Source of the DNA: Alphaproteobacteria bacterium
GTDB taxonomy: Bacteria > Pseudomonadota > Alphaproteobacteria > Micropepsales > Micropepsaceae
Assembly (NCBI GenBank): GCA_028869725.1
Contig: JAGWRJ010000685.1
Location: forward strand, 1 to 12,048
Length of the DNA: 12,048 nt
Direction: 5' to 3'
In this document: positions 5,306 to 11,648 of the stretch, piece after piece
Numbering within the stretch: the first letter of the stretch is position 1
Layout of the letters: the number at the start of each line of letters is the position of its first letter
Position numbers and translations under genes: made by a program
Notes under the pieces: model-generated
What the model saw: the letters and a program-made list of their open reading frames with translations, nothing else
What the model was told of the DNA's origin: nothing
The model's database searches: none

Positions 5306-6514
5306 ATGAAACGTGCCGCGCTTTTGTTTGCTGCTGTTGCCGCCACAATTTCCGTCATGGATGCTGCGGCGCCAATTATTCAATTCGCCTATGGGCAGAC
5401 CTCGGCTCAGCGAAAAGATGGTGTGGTGGACAATCTATACAGCCAGTTTGTCAAAGCGAATATGAAAGATCCCGTCTTGGGTGATCCATTAATAAATGTC
5501 GATCCTCAGTGGGTAATGCAAGTGCGCCAGGAAGCTTTAGCTGGCAATGCTCGGGCGCAGGATGTAATGGGTAATCTACACGTCCACTACGGCTTTTTCT
5601 TTAGTGAGGGTGGTAAGTCGGCGTGGGACGATCTTCAGCATGATTCCTCGAGGGCCGCCTATTGGTTCCGCAAGGCGGCAGATCAAAAAATTGAAGATGC
5701 TCAGAATCAATTGGGCTTCCTTTACTACTCTGGAGAAGGCCTGTCGAGGAACTTTGCGCAGGCGGCCTATTGGTTCCGCAAGGCCGCAGATCAAGGAAGC
5801 GTAGACGCTCAGGATCAACTGGGGGTGATGTATTACCTGGGGCAAGGTGTGCCGCAAGATCACGCTCAAGCTGTTCATTGGTTTCGCAGTGCGGCTGAAC
5901 AAGGGAGTTGGCCGGATCAATTAAAAATTGCTTCATCGTATTGTAATGGGGATGGTGTTCCGCAGGATTTTTCGAAGTCTGCGTATTGGTACTGGAAGGC
6001 TTCTGAGAAAGGGGGCGGAGTCGCCCTGACGAAGATCGCTCGTAATTATTACGAGGGCGGTTGTGGTTTTCCGAAAAATTACACTCAAGCGGCAAACTTT
6101 TATCGCAAGGCGGCTGATCGCGGCGATTATTTCGCCTCGGTTGTCTTGGGCTTTTTATATGGCAATGGAAAAGGCGTCGCGAGAAACTATAAGCAAACGG
6201 CCTATTGGTGGAATAAGGCGGCAAAGCAGGGGGCGCCTACACGGCAGAATGGGGCCTACCGATTGTTTTTACTGGGTCTTCTTTACTACAAAGGGCTTGG
6301 CGTTCCACAAGATAGCGTGAAGGCGGAAGCATATTGGGAGCAATCGGAGAAATCTGGAGAGGCTGGTGTCTGGGTCGTTAAAAATTGTTTAAATGCGATT
6401 AAAAGTGGTTCAGGGTTCGTGGTGGATAATTTGCTTGCTCATCCGGATAAACTTGGGGTGTTGGCGCTGGGCTATAACTTGCCAGATCAGAGTCTTTATG
6501 GGTTTTTAAGGTAA
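5306..6514 (+). CDS. Exported Sel1-repeat protein
   Basis: A 402-aa protein predicted to be secreted to the periplasm. Residues 1-30 form a signal peptide (MKRAALLFAAVAATISVMDA...), with cleavage likely in the Ala-rich region near residue 22 or just after residue 30. From about residue 117 to 353 there are six to seven Sel1 (TPR-like) repeats of 36-42 residues. The best are AAYWFRKAADQKIEDAQNQL and AAYWFRKAADQGSVDAQDQL, each followed by a YY-G-GV-x-x-D turn. Sel1 solenoids bind protein partners; in other bacteria they serve in signalling, secretion or toxin-immunity pairs, and none can be chosen here. About 50 C-terminal residues lie outside the repeats. The ATG at 5306 begins the signal peptide; AGGTG at 5292-5296 may be its ribosome binding site. 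The gene is clearly AT-richer than its neighbours, suggesting transfer. An IS5-type element is inserted exactly at its stop codon without changing the protein. Confidence 0.88.
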   Translation: MKRAALLFAAVAATISVMDAAAPIIQFAYGQTSAQRKDGVVDNLYSQFVKANMKDPVLGDPLINVDPQWVMQVRQEALAGNARAQDVMGNLHVHYGFFFSEGGKSAWDDLQHDSSRAAYWFRKAADQKIEDAQNQLGFLYYSGEGLSRNFAQAAYWFRKAADQGSVDAQDQLGVMYYLGQGVPQDHAQAVHWFRSAAEQGSWPDQLKIASSYCNGDGVPQDFSKSAYWYWKASEKGGGVALTKIARNYYEGGCGFPKNYTQAANFYRKAADRGDYFASVVLGFLYGNGKGVARNYKQTAYWWNKAAKQGAPTRQNGAYRLFLLGLLYYKGLGVPQDSVKAEAYWEQSEKSGEAGVWVVKNCLNAIKSGSGFVVDNLLAHPDKLGVLALGYNLPDQSLYGFLR

Positions 6515-6517
6515 GTG
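6512..6517. repeat. 6-bp target duplication, left copy (IS5-type element)
   Basis: TAAGTG here is repeated at 8155-8160 on the other side of the element. Its first three bases are the stop codon of the Sel1-repeat gene. The copies abut the inverted repeats on both sides, which fixes the element's ends. Confidence 0.8.
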
Positions 6518-6539
6518 GTCGGCCCTGATTTATTCATGT

Positions 6540-8039
6540 TCAAGCGGCGGCGAGTCGGAGCGGTGGGCCGTTGAGCGCAAAGCAGGCGAGTTCGCGCAGC
6601 ATCTGATGCCAGTTCGGGCGTAAGTGCGCAGCCTGACACAGGCGCAAATAAAGCCGACTCACAAAGGGCACCCCCTTCTTGGCGATCATGCGCAGCAGCC
6701 ATTTGATGTTGTAGCCTGCCGCGCACAGCACGGCGTGCAACCGGTCGCCCTGCTCACCCTTGAGGGGGCAACGGTCCATGCGGTGATCGCTTTTGAGGTG
6801 GCCGATGATGGGCTCGATGGCCTGGCGCCGCTTGAGCTCTCTTCTGTCTTTGCTGCTGATGCGTTTGGACTTGCCTCGGTGCACGATATGCACATCCGGG
6901 TTGTCGTGGTCCACACCCCGGTAGCCCAGATCGACGAACGCGGTGACCGGTTTGCCCACTTTGTCCTGCATCAGGATGGCCGCCTGCTCCAGTTGCTCGC
7001 TCAGGGTGTGGCCGTCGTACGGGTTGCCGTGGAAGGCCCGGGCGCCCACGATCAGGTTGCCCCTGAGCGTGCTGGCGATGCCCACCTTGACCCCGAACTC
7101 ATAGGGCGCTCGGGTCTTGCCTTTGCTGATGCAGGCCACTTCCGGCGCATGCCAGGCGTAAAGCTTGGGTTGCCCATCCGCCGCCTTGCGCTGGCCGCTC
7201 TGGGCGTTGATGCGCTGGGCCTTGTGCAAGGTCTCACCCAGCGCCTCTCGCACCGCCTGGCCGATCGCGCTGGCCTTGCGCTCGATCTCGCGCTGCAAGC
7301 GGCCCACGATGGTGCGCTGGCGCTTGATGGTCCTGCGCATGCGTTTGAACTGGCGGGCATGCGCATAGCGCCCGGCCTTGCGGCTGAGCTCCTTGCCTTC
7401 CCTGGCAAAGGTCTGCTTGAGCGCAATCCCCGCGTCCCTGGCCGCCTCGAGCAGTTTGGTGCGCGCCGTCTCCAGCAGGCGGCTGTCGGTGGGGTGGGCG
7501 ATCGCCTTGTGCTGCACCGTGCTGTCCACAATCACCCGCGCGAATTCCTGCGGCTTGATCAGCTTGAGATCAACCGCCACGTTGAGGGTCTGCGCCAGCA
7601 GCTCTTCCACGCCTTCCTCACCCAGGAGCTTGCGAAACTTGATCAGCGTGGTGGCGTCGCAAGGCTGGCGGTGTTCAAAGTACGCCTGACCCGAGAAGAA
7701 CTGCCAGGTCGGTGTCTCGCCCCAGCGTTGAACCACGCCTTCGTCGGACTCGTTGAAGGCGTACTTGAGGTACAGCAGCGCAATCATGATGCGCAGCGCC
7801 ACGCGAGGCCGTCCGGCGTTGCTCGGCACAGCAGCGCCCTGCACCCGTTCACCAAAGAGATCAAGGTCGGGCATGGCCACACCACTGCGCCCCTTGCGCG
7901 AAAAAGTCTGTGCCACCCGCGCCTCGATCTCCTGCCAGGGCATGCGCGAGGCCAGCACGGCCAGCGGATGGCGCAGATCGATCGTGTGGTCGATGCGTGC
8001 GCGGAAAAAATCGTCGGTGGCGGGGCAGGCAAACGGCAC
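6540..8039 (-). CDS. IS5-family DDE transposase
   Basis: A 499-aa cut-and-paste type DDE transposase. Residues 75-140 form the IS5 N-terminal region (GRPRVALRIMIALLYLKYAF, then TWQFFSGQAYF and CDATTLIKFRK). The catalytic residues are Asp172 in RVIVDSTVQ, Asp370 in TAFVDLGYRG and Glu409 in RRQAIEPIIGHLK. A basic helical insertion (about 215-285) lies between the first two. The C-terminus has the usual YNIKWLLRMI segment. The start is a GTG at 8037-8039 with GGGAG nine bases upstream. That ribosome binding site lies in one arm of a 10-bp inverted repeat, which could silence read-through transcripts. The ORF is intact, so the element may be active. A long ORF on the opposite strand is only a shadow. 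Confidence 0.95.
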   Translation of the reverse strand: MPFACPATDDFFRARIDHTIDLRHPLAVLASRMPWQEIEARVAQTFSRKGRSGVAMPDLDLFGERVQGAAVPSNAGRPRVALRIMIALLYLKYAFNESDEGVVQRWGETPTWQFFSGQAYFEHRQPCDATTLIKFRKLLGEEGVEELLAQTLNVAVDLKLIKPQEFARVIVDSTVQHKAIAHPTDSRLLETARTKLLEAARDAGIALKQTFAREGKELSRKAGRYAHARQFKRMRRTIKRQRTIVGRLQREIERKASAIGQAVREALGETLHKAQRINAQSGQRKAADGQPKLYAWHAPEVACISKGKTRAPYEFGVKVGIASTLRGNLIVGARAFHGNPYDGHTLSEQLEQAAILMQDKVGKPVTAFVDLGYRGVDHDNPDVHIVHRGKSKRISSKDRRELKRRQAIEPIIGHLKSDHRMDRCPLKGEQGDRLHAVLCAAGYNIKWLLRMIAKKGVPFVSRLYLRLCQAAHLRPNWHQMLRELACFALNGPPLRLAAA

Positions 8040-8043
8040 GGCA

Positions 8044-8088
8044 GAACTCCCAGAAAACAGCCCCTATTGGAAATCAGACTGGGAGTTC
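8044..8088 (-). promoter_or_regulatory. Hairpin that could sequester the transposase ribosome binding site
   Basis: GAACTCCCAG (8044-8053) and CTGGGAGTTC (8079-8088) form a perfect 10-bp inverted repeat with a 25-nt loop. On the minus-strand transcript the 3' arm contains the GGGAG that serves the GTG start at 8039. Transcripts entering from outside would fold and hide it. A promoter inside the loop would make an RNA lacking the 5' arm and so be translated. Confidence 0.55.
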
Positions 8089-8154
8089 ACACCATCGGCA
8101 ATCACCCCAGAAACCCCGTGTTCATGCGGCTTCCGGGGGTTCTTCAGGGACGAC

Positions 8155-8160
8155 TAAGTG
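8155..8160. repeat. 6-bp target duplication, right copy (IS5-type element)
   Basis: TAAGTG, identical to the copy at 6512-6517. Joining the two flanks restores the sequence that originally followed the Sel1 gene. Confidence 0.8.
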
Positions 8161-8162
8161 TG

Positions 8163-8181
8163 TTTCCGGTTTCGGAAATTT
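8163..8181 (+). terminator. Probable terminator of the Sel1 gene, displaced by the IS
   Basis: TTTCCG (8163-8168), a GTTT loop and CGGAAA (8173-8178) form a 6-bp hairpin followed by TTT. Without the insertion sequence it would lie a few bases after the Sel1 stop codon, the normal place for a Rho-independent terminator. The stem is short, so it may be weak. Confidence 0.4.
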
Positions 8182-8205
8182 AGCTCCCTGGCTAAGCGAT
8201 CAAAC

Positions 8206-8328
8206 TCACGTGTCGCTTCCCGTAGCGAGGCCCAAGAAACACCCACCCCCAGTCGGGTAACCGTCGTGCTTGCGCACGTTGTGCGATTTCAGTTGTTGAG
8301 CAGCTTCTTTCATCATTTCTGAGTCCAT
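8206..8328 (-). CDS. Small ORF of unknown function (40 aa)
   Basis: A 40-aa ORF beginning MDSEMMKEAAQQLKSHNVRK, helical at first, then Gly-rich (YPTGGGCFLGLATGSDT). I do not recognise it. The frame is open further upstream to 8406, but the ATG at 8328 follows AGGAGCGGAACGATC, in which AGGAG is a good though slightly distant ribosome binding site. An 8-bp inverted repeat at 8361-8386 and an attC-like structure lie upstream. The Gly-rich end may be foreign sequence after a deletion, so this could be the remnant of a larger gene. Confidence 0.4.
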   Translation of the reverse strand: MDSEMMKEAAQQLKSHNVRKHDGYPTGGGCFLGLATGSDT

Positions 8329-8360
8329 GATCGTTCCGCTCCTATGTTCGATCGTTTGCG

Positions 8361-8386
8361 TGCTTGCCGTCCGATCGGGGCAAGCA
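8361..8386. repeat. 8-bp inverted repeat upstream of the 40-aa ORF
   Basis: TGCTTGCC (8361-8368) and GGCAAGCA (8379-8386) are perfect complements with a 10-bp loop that itself contains the palindrome CCGATCGG. It lies 33 bp before the start of the minus-strand small ORF, in a position suited to an operator or a 5' RNA hairpin. Confidence 0.45.
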
Positions 8387-8428
8387 TCTGTCTCTACTAG
8401 GGGCAAGGTGTTTTTGGGCTTCCAGCGT

Positions 8429-8513
8429 GCCTAACGGCTGCCATTAACCGCTCGGGGTGTCTCTCGAGAAGGAGTGGGGCAACCGACTCCTGTGGCTTTC
8501 CGGCGTGTTAGGC
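8429..8513. repeat. attC-like inverted repeat (possible integron cassette site)
   Basis: GCCTAAC (8429-8435) and GTTAGGC (8507-8513) are perfect complements and match the RYYYAAC and GTTRRRY core sites of integron attC elements. The 85-bp span fits attC lengths. Inside is a further hairpin (8471-8490, GGAGT/ACTCC with extra G-C pairs). On the minus strand the right end reads GCGGTTAATGG then five bases to GTTAGGC, which also looks attC-like. The inner L-box pairing is poor, no IntI gene is visible and no second site was found, so this is a candidate only. Confidence 0.35.
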
Positions 8514-8595
8514 GCGACAGTGAGTCCTCGACCTGCGGCTGTTGGAGTGGGGGCAGTGGACCCTAGCCGCACGGTCCGCCGACCACGGACCATCG

Positions 8596-8603
8596 GAATT
8601 GGA
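8596..8603. repeat. 8-bp target duplication, left copy (IS256 element)
   Basis: GAATTGGA, repeated exactly at 9960-9967. Eight-base duplications are standard for the IS256 family. Confidence 0.9.
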
Positions 8604-8630
8604 GGTAGTGTTCAGCTTTGTGTGCAAATT

Positions 8631-8644
8631 CTGCTTGCAAGCAG
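8631..8644. promoter_or_regulatory. Perfect 14-bp palindrome inside the IS256 left end
   Basis: CTGCTTGCAAGCAG is fully self-complementary and lies immediately after the left inverted repeat and 60 bp before the transposase ATG. It may be an operator or a secondary transposase site. Confidence 0.45.
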
Positions 8645-8703
8645 GTGGCGGTCATGGCAAAGGTTGATTGTCGAAGCCAACCTGCCCGAAGGGCCGAATC
8701 ACC

Positions 8704-9903
8704 ATGACCGCCACACACAAGGTTAAACCGTCTTCCGTGTCGATTGAAGCCCTTTTGGGCCAGAACGGGGATTTGTTCAAGCGCCTGCTCAAGGAATCGT
8801 TGCAGGAAGTCCTCGAAGCCGAGATGACCGAAGTGGTGGGCGCAGCCGCGGGCGAGCGCAGCGCGGAGCGCACGGGTTACCGTGCCGGGTACTACCAGCG
8901 TGGCTTGGTCACGCGCATCGGCAAGCTGGAGTTGCGGGTGCCGCGCGACCGTGACGGACGCTTTTCCACGGAACTGTTCGAGCGTTATCAGCGCTCGGAG
9001 AAGGCGCTGGTGAGCGCGTTGGCCGAGATGTACGTGCAGGGCGTGTCGACGAGGAAGGTCAAGGTGGTGACGGAGGAGTTGTGCGGGCATGCGTTTTCAG
9101 CCAGCACGATCAGCCAGGTCAACAAGGGGCTGGACGCTGCGCTGGAGCGCTTTGCGCGCCGGGCGCTGGAGGAGGCCTATCCGTACCTGATCCTGGATGC
9201 ACGCTATGAGAAGGTGCGTGTGGACGGCGTGATTCGCTCGCAGGCGGTGCTCATTGCCCTGGGCATTGACTGGGAGGGGCGCCGTCAGGTGCTGGGCGTG
9301 GAGTTGGCCAACCGGGAATCGTCCTCGAGCTGGAAGGATTTCCTGCAGCGCCTGCGGCAGCGCGGCCTGCATGGCGTGGAGCTGGTGGTGTCCGACGACC
9401 ACGACGGACTGAAGAAGGCCGTGCGGGAGATCCTCACCGAAGCCGCCTGGCAGCGCTGCTACGTGCATTTCCTGCGCAACGCCCTGGACTATCTGCCACG
9501 CAAGGCTGATGACGATTGCCTTCAGGAGCTGCGCTGGATCTATGCACGCCGCGACATCAAGGAGGCGCAGTCCGATCTGGCCACCTGGCTCAAGCGCTGG
9601 CAGGCGCGCTACCCCAAGCTCACCGACTGGGCCGAGGACAACATCGCCGAGACCCTGACGTTCTACATGCTGCCGCGCCAGCACCACAAGCATCTCAAGA
9701 GCACAAACCTGCTCGAACGGCTCAACGAGGAAATCAAGCGCCGCACACGCGTCGTGCGCATCTTCCCCAATCCCCAGTCCTGCTTGCGCCTCGTGCGCGC
9801 CCTTTGCGCCGAAACCCACGAGGCCTGGCTGGAGGACAACCGCTATATCAACATGCAACTCCTCAGGGAGCACAAAAAAACCACCATGCAACTTGCCGCC
9901 TGA
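8704..9903 (+). CDS. IS256-family (mutator-type) transposase
   Basis: A 399-aa DDE transposase. The N-terminal region has ERTGYRAGYYQRGLVTRIGK and LELRVPRDRDGRF, diagnostic of IS256. Catalytic residues are Asp165 in YLILDARYEKVR, Asp231 or Asp232 in VVSDDHDGLKKAV, and Glu338 in NLLERLNEEIKRR. The family C-x2-H signature is RCYVHFLRN (Cys252, His255). IFPNPQSCLRLVRALC near the end is also typical. The length is normal. The ATG at 8704 is preferred over one at 8668, since the conserved sequence starts after it. Family members move by a copy-out circle route. No frameshift is seen. Confidence 0.96.
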   Translation: MTATHKVKPSSVSIEALLGQNGDLFKRLLKESLQEVLEAEMTEVVGAAAGERSAERTGYRAGYYQRGLVTRIGKLELRVPRDRDGRFSTELFERYQRSEKALVSALAEMYVQGVSTRKVKVVTEELCGHAFSASTISQVNKGLDAALERFARRALEEAYPYLILDARYEKVRVDGVIRSQAVLIALGIDWEGRRQVLGVELANRESSSSWKDFLQRLRQRGLHGVELVVSDDHDGLKKAVREILTEAAWQRCYVHFLRNALDYLPRKADDDCLQELRWIYARRDIKEAQSDLATWLKRWQARYPKLTDWAEDNIAETLTFYMLPRQHHKHLKSTNLLERLNEEIKRRTRVVRIFPNPQSCLRLVRALCAETHEAWLEDNRYINMQLLREHKKTTMQLAA

Positions 9904-9959
9904 CTCATTTCCCAACCTCAGCCCTGACCATCAATTTGCACAACTTGACAGACACAACC

Positions 9960-9967
9960 GAATTGGA
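9960..9967. repeat. 8-bp target duplication, right copy (IS256 element)
   Basis: GAATTGGA, identical to 8596-8603. Confidence 0.9.
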
Positions 9968-10011
9968 TCGCATTGCTGACGGCGCGCCGACCAGTTTCCT
10001 ACGGCGGCACT

Positions 10012-10180
10012 TGGCCGATTCTGTTGAAAAACTCCAACTGGCGGTCCGAGACCACTTTTTGAGGGGTTCTCAACCCCTTGCCAGGGGGCAATCGCCGTTC
10101 CTAGAGCGATCTGAGAGGTCGACAATGAGGCCGGTGGAGCCGCACGCCAAGGGAACAGAGTTTTTCAACGGAATTGGCCG
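10012..10180. mobile_element. MITE-like 169-bp inverted-repeat element
   Basis: The 23-bp arms at 10012-10034 and 10158-10180 are inverted repeats matching at 20 of 23 positions. Their core is GTTGAAAAACTC (10023-10034), whose complement GAGTTTTTCAAC lies at 10158-10169. The outside bases ACT (10009-10011 and 10181-10183) could be a 3-bp target duplication. The 123 bp between the arms code for nothing convincing. This fits a non-autonomous miniature element, or the two ends of an IS that lost its transposase. It sits between the IS256 element and the recombinase gene. Confidence 0.55.
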
Positions 10181-10181
10181 A

Positions 10182-10199
10182 CTCCGGCCTTCACCGGAG
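10182..10199. terminator. Hairpin downstream of the tyrosine recombinase gene
   Basis: CTCCGG (10182-10187) and CCGGAG (10194-10199) pair around a 6-nt loop, 17 bp beyond the recombinase stop codon on its 3' side. No T-run follows on either strand, so terminator function is uncertain. Confidence 0.3.
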
Positions 10200-10215
10200 C
10201 GGGGAGTCACTGCCG

Positions 10216-10845
10216 TCAAATCTCCATCTGCTCGGCTATGTCGAGCGCATCTTCTACCTCGATGCCCAGGTAGCGGACAGTGCTTTCCAGCTTGGTGTGC
10301 CCCAGCAGCAATTGAACAGCGCGAAGATTTTTGGTCTTGCGATAGATCAGTGTTGGCTTGGTCCGCCGCATTGAGTGGGTGCCATACGCGTGACCATCAA
10401 GGCCAATTTCCTCGACCCAACCGTGAACGATACGGGCGTATTGCCGAGTGCCGAGGTGCGAAGATGCGCGCATTCGGCTTGTGAAGAGGTAATCGTCACC
10501 CCGCAGCCCAGCCATTTTGATCCAGGCTGCGACGGCATCGCGCGCAGCCGCAGTGATCTCGAACTGAACAGGGTTGCCAGTCTTGTGCTGGATCACGATC
10601 GCCCGACTTGCCACGGCGTCGCCATGGCAGACATCGCGGACGCGTAGGGCGACGAGATCACAGCCGCGTAGCTTGCTGTCCAAGCCCAGATTGAACAAGG
10701 CCAGCTCGCGGGTGCGGTGCTCCATTTGCAGACGGACCCGGATGGCCCAAATGTCCTTCAGCTTGAGCGGTGCCTTCTGCCCGACGATTTTGCCCTTGTT
10801 CCAAGGGGCGGTTGTGTTCTGCCGATCCGATTCAGAGGTGTTCAC
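10216..10845 (-). CDS. Tyrosine recombinase, catalytic domain only (209 aa)
   Basis: A 209-aa site-specific recombinase of the phage-integrase family. The full active site is visible: Arg60 (LRGCDLVALRV), Lys88 (QHKTGNPVQF), His157 and Arg160 (THSMRRT), His183 (LLLGHTKLEST) and the nucleophile Tyr192 (VRYLGIE). The usual N-terminal core-binding domain is missing; the first 26 residues (SDRQNTTAPWNKGK) are typical of a short integrase group common on proteobacterial elements. The GTG start at 10843-10845 is chosen because AGGAG lies seven bases upstream and the family begins there. The same frame is open upstream to 11169 without family similarity. It is not an integron integrase. Two dyads just upstream may be its own regulatory or binding sites. 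Its role could be excision of this element or resolution. Confidence 0.88.
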   Translation of the reverse strand: MNTSESDRQNTTAPWNKGKIVGQKAPLKLKDIWAIRVRLQMEHRTRELALFNLGLDSKLRGCDLVALRVRDVCHGDAVASRAIVIQHKTGNPVQFEITAAARDAVAAWIKMAGLRGDDYLFTSRMRASSHLGTRQYARIVHGWVEEIGLDGHAYGTHSMRRTKPTLIYRKTKNLRAVQLLLGHTKLESTVRYLGIEVEDALDIAEQMEI

Positions 10846-11149
10846 GGCGATCTCCTGAGAGAACGTCGCCGGCAACATGCCAGCGACGCGACCAACGACG
10901 GTCGCACGCCAACTTTGCGCCAGAATCTCGAGGGCAGGAGTCGGCCAGAAGTAGTCTCTCGCTAGGTTTGCTGCAAAGGCCGCTTTAGGCTGATTGCCGT
11001 CTCTCGCCGCTAGCCAGTCGAGGGGCAGCTTCCGACCAAAAGCATGCGTTCGTCGGAGGGAAAAGCGGACGCTCAACTTGCCGGTAACCCGCGCCCGCTT
11101 GCGGCGCGTCGCATCGGCTAGTTTGCACACGTGGAGTCCTGTAATGTCG
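10846..11149 (-). other. 304-bp region between PIN gene and recombinase; dyads, possible coding extension
   Basis: On the minus strand this region is open in the recombinase frame, with possible ATGs at 11169 and 11166 overlapping the PIN gene's end. The implied ~108 residues are Arg/Ala-rich and match nothing I know, so coding is doubtful. Two inverted repeats stand out: GTCGCCGGC/GCCAGCGAC (10865-10887, 8 of 9 matching, 5-bp loop) and GCGACC/GGTCGC (10888-10905, perfect, 6-bp loop). They lie directly side by side and 20-60 bp upstream of the recombinase start, suiting promoter control or recombinase binding. Confidence 0.4.
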
Positions 11150-11641
11150 TTACGTATTCCAAGCATCAATACGCCGCTGCACCTCGTCCTTGGGTAGACG
11201 AGCCCGGGGATGCTGCGATATCTTGGTCAATCCATCTGCCAATACGGAACGTGATGCTTGGCCGGTGGCTTCAATTTGATCAAGCAGCCACAACAGGCCA
11301 TACACCTCTCCCAGTCTTTTCGTTGCCTCTTTTCGAAGGAGACCGTCACCCGTAACCAGGCAGTGGTTGGGCCTGGCAGCACAACTTAGCGCGAAACAAT
11401 CCGCGACAGACAATCCCGGTCGCGCGGTCCTCACGTCTTGTGCCATCTGCATTTCTGCGGAACTCAGACTTACTACACCAAGTCCCAATGACTTCAGGTA
11501 GGGTCCGTTCTCCCCCGCCAACTCTTGTTCATAAAGTAGGTCGGGCACGACGAGCGGCAATCCCGCTGCAAAGACAGTCTCCAACAAGCCCCCTCGCTCT
11601 AAGTCGATGAGGACAGAGGTGTCGGAGACCAGGATGATCAT
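11150..11641 (-). CDS. PIN-domain protein (putative toxin/ribonuclease)
   Basis: A 163-aa protein with a PIN nuclease fold. The acidic residues that bind metal are Asp7 (ILVSDTSVLIDLE), Glu38 or Glu40 (LLYEQEL), Asp81 (SVADCFALSCA) and Asp99 (VTGDGLLRK). PIN proteins cleave RNA and often act as VapC-like toxins; a long C-terminal part (about 110-163) sets it apart from minimal VapC. No signal peptide is present. It begins seven bases after the stop of the ImmA/IrrE-type gene, so they form an operon in which the first gene could control the second. The ATG at 11639-11641 has only a weak GAGAT upstream, so coupling to the upstream gene is likely. The fold is well supported; toxin function is inferred from pairing. 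Confidence 0.85.
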   Translation of the reverse strand: MIILVSDTSVLIDLERGGLLETVFAAGLPLVVPDLLYEQELAGENGPYLKSLGLGVVSLSSAEMQMAQDVRTARPGLSVADCFALSCAARPNHCLVTGDGLLRKEATKRLGEVYGLLWLLDQIEATGQASRSVLADGLTKISQHPRARLPKDEVQRRIDAWNT

Positions 11642-11648
11642 TTCGATC

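Larger units (their letters stand above)
6518..8154 (-). mobile_element. IS5-type insertion sequence, 1637 bp, complete
   Basis: The ends are imperfect inverted repeats. GTCGGCCCTGA (6518-6528) pairs with TCAGGGACGAC (8144-8154), 10 of 11 positions matching, with weaker similarity further in. A 6-bp direct repeat TAAGTG flanks the element. It encodes one transposase on the minus strand with about 20 bp on the 3' side and 115 bp on the 5' side. The transposase resembles IS5-family types such as the IS1478-like elements of Xanthomonas, but a 6-bp duplication is not typical of every IS5 subgroup, so the subgroup is left open. Short length, intact ORF and exact duplications suggest a recent insertion. 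Confidence 0.88.
8604..9959 (+). mobile_element. IS256-family insertion sequence, 1356 bp, complete
   Basis: The 27-bp ends (8604-8630 and 9933-9959) are inverted repeats matching at 18 of 27 positions, including the outer GGT-GTGT and the inner TGTGCAAATT. They are flanked by the 8-bp duplication GAATTGGA. One intact transposase gene fills the element. A perfect 14-bp palindrome (CTGCTTGCAAGCAG, 8631-8644) directly adjoins the left repeat. Both ends and the ORF are intact, which suggests recent arrival. Confidence 0.95.

Noticed and set aside
6624..8183. 519-codon ORF on the + strand across the IS5-type element
   Set aside because: It is the exact antisense of the transposase, whose DDE motifs and matching length make the minus strand the coding one. 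GC-rich DNA often yields such mirror ORFs.
9097..9915. 272-codon ORF on the minus strand within the IS256 element
   Set aside because: Antisense shadow of the IS256 transposase; no family motif and no ribosome binding site.
10216..10845. Reading the tyrosine recombinase as an integron integrase (IntI), given the attC-like repeat
   Set aside because: It is only 209 aa and lacks the IntI-specific insertion before the second catalytic block; its sequence fits a different short integrase group.
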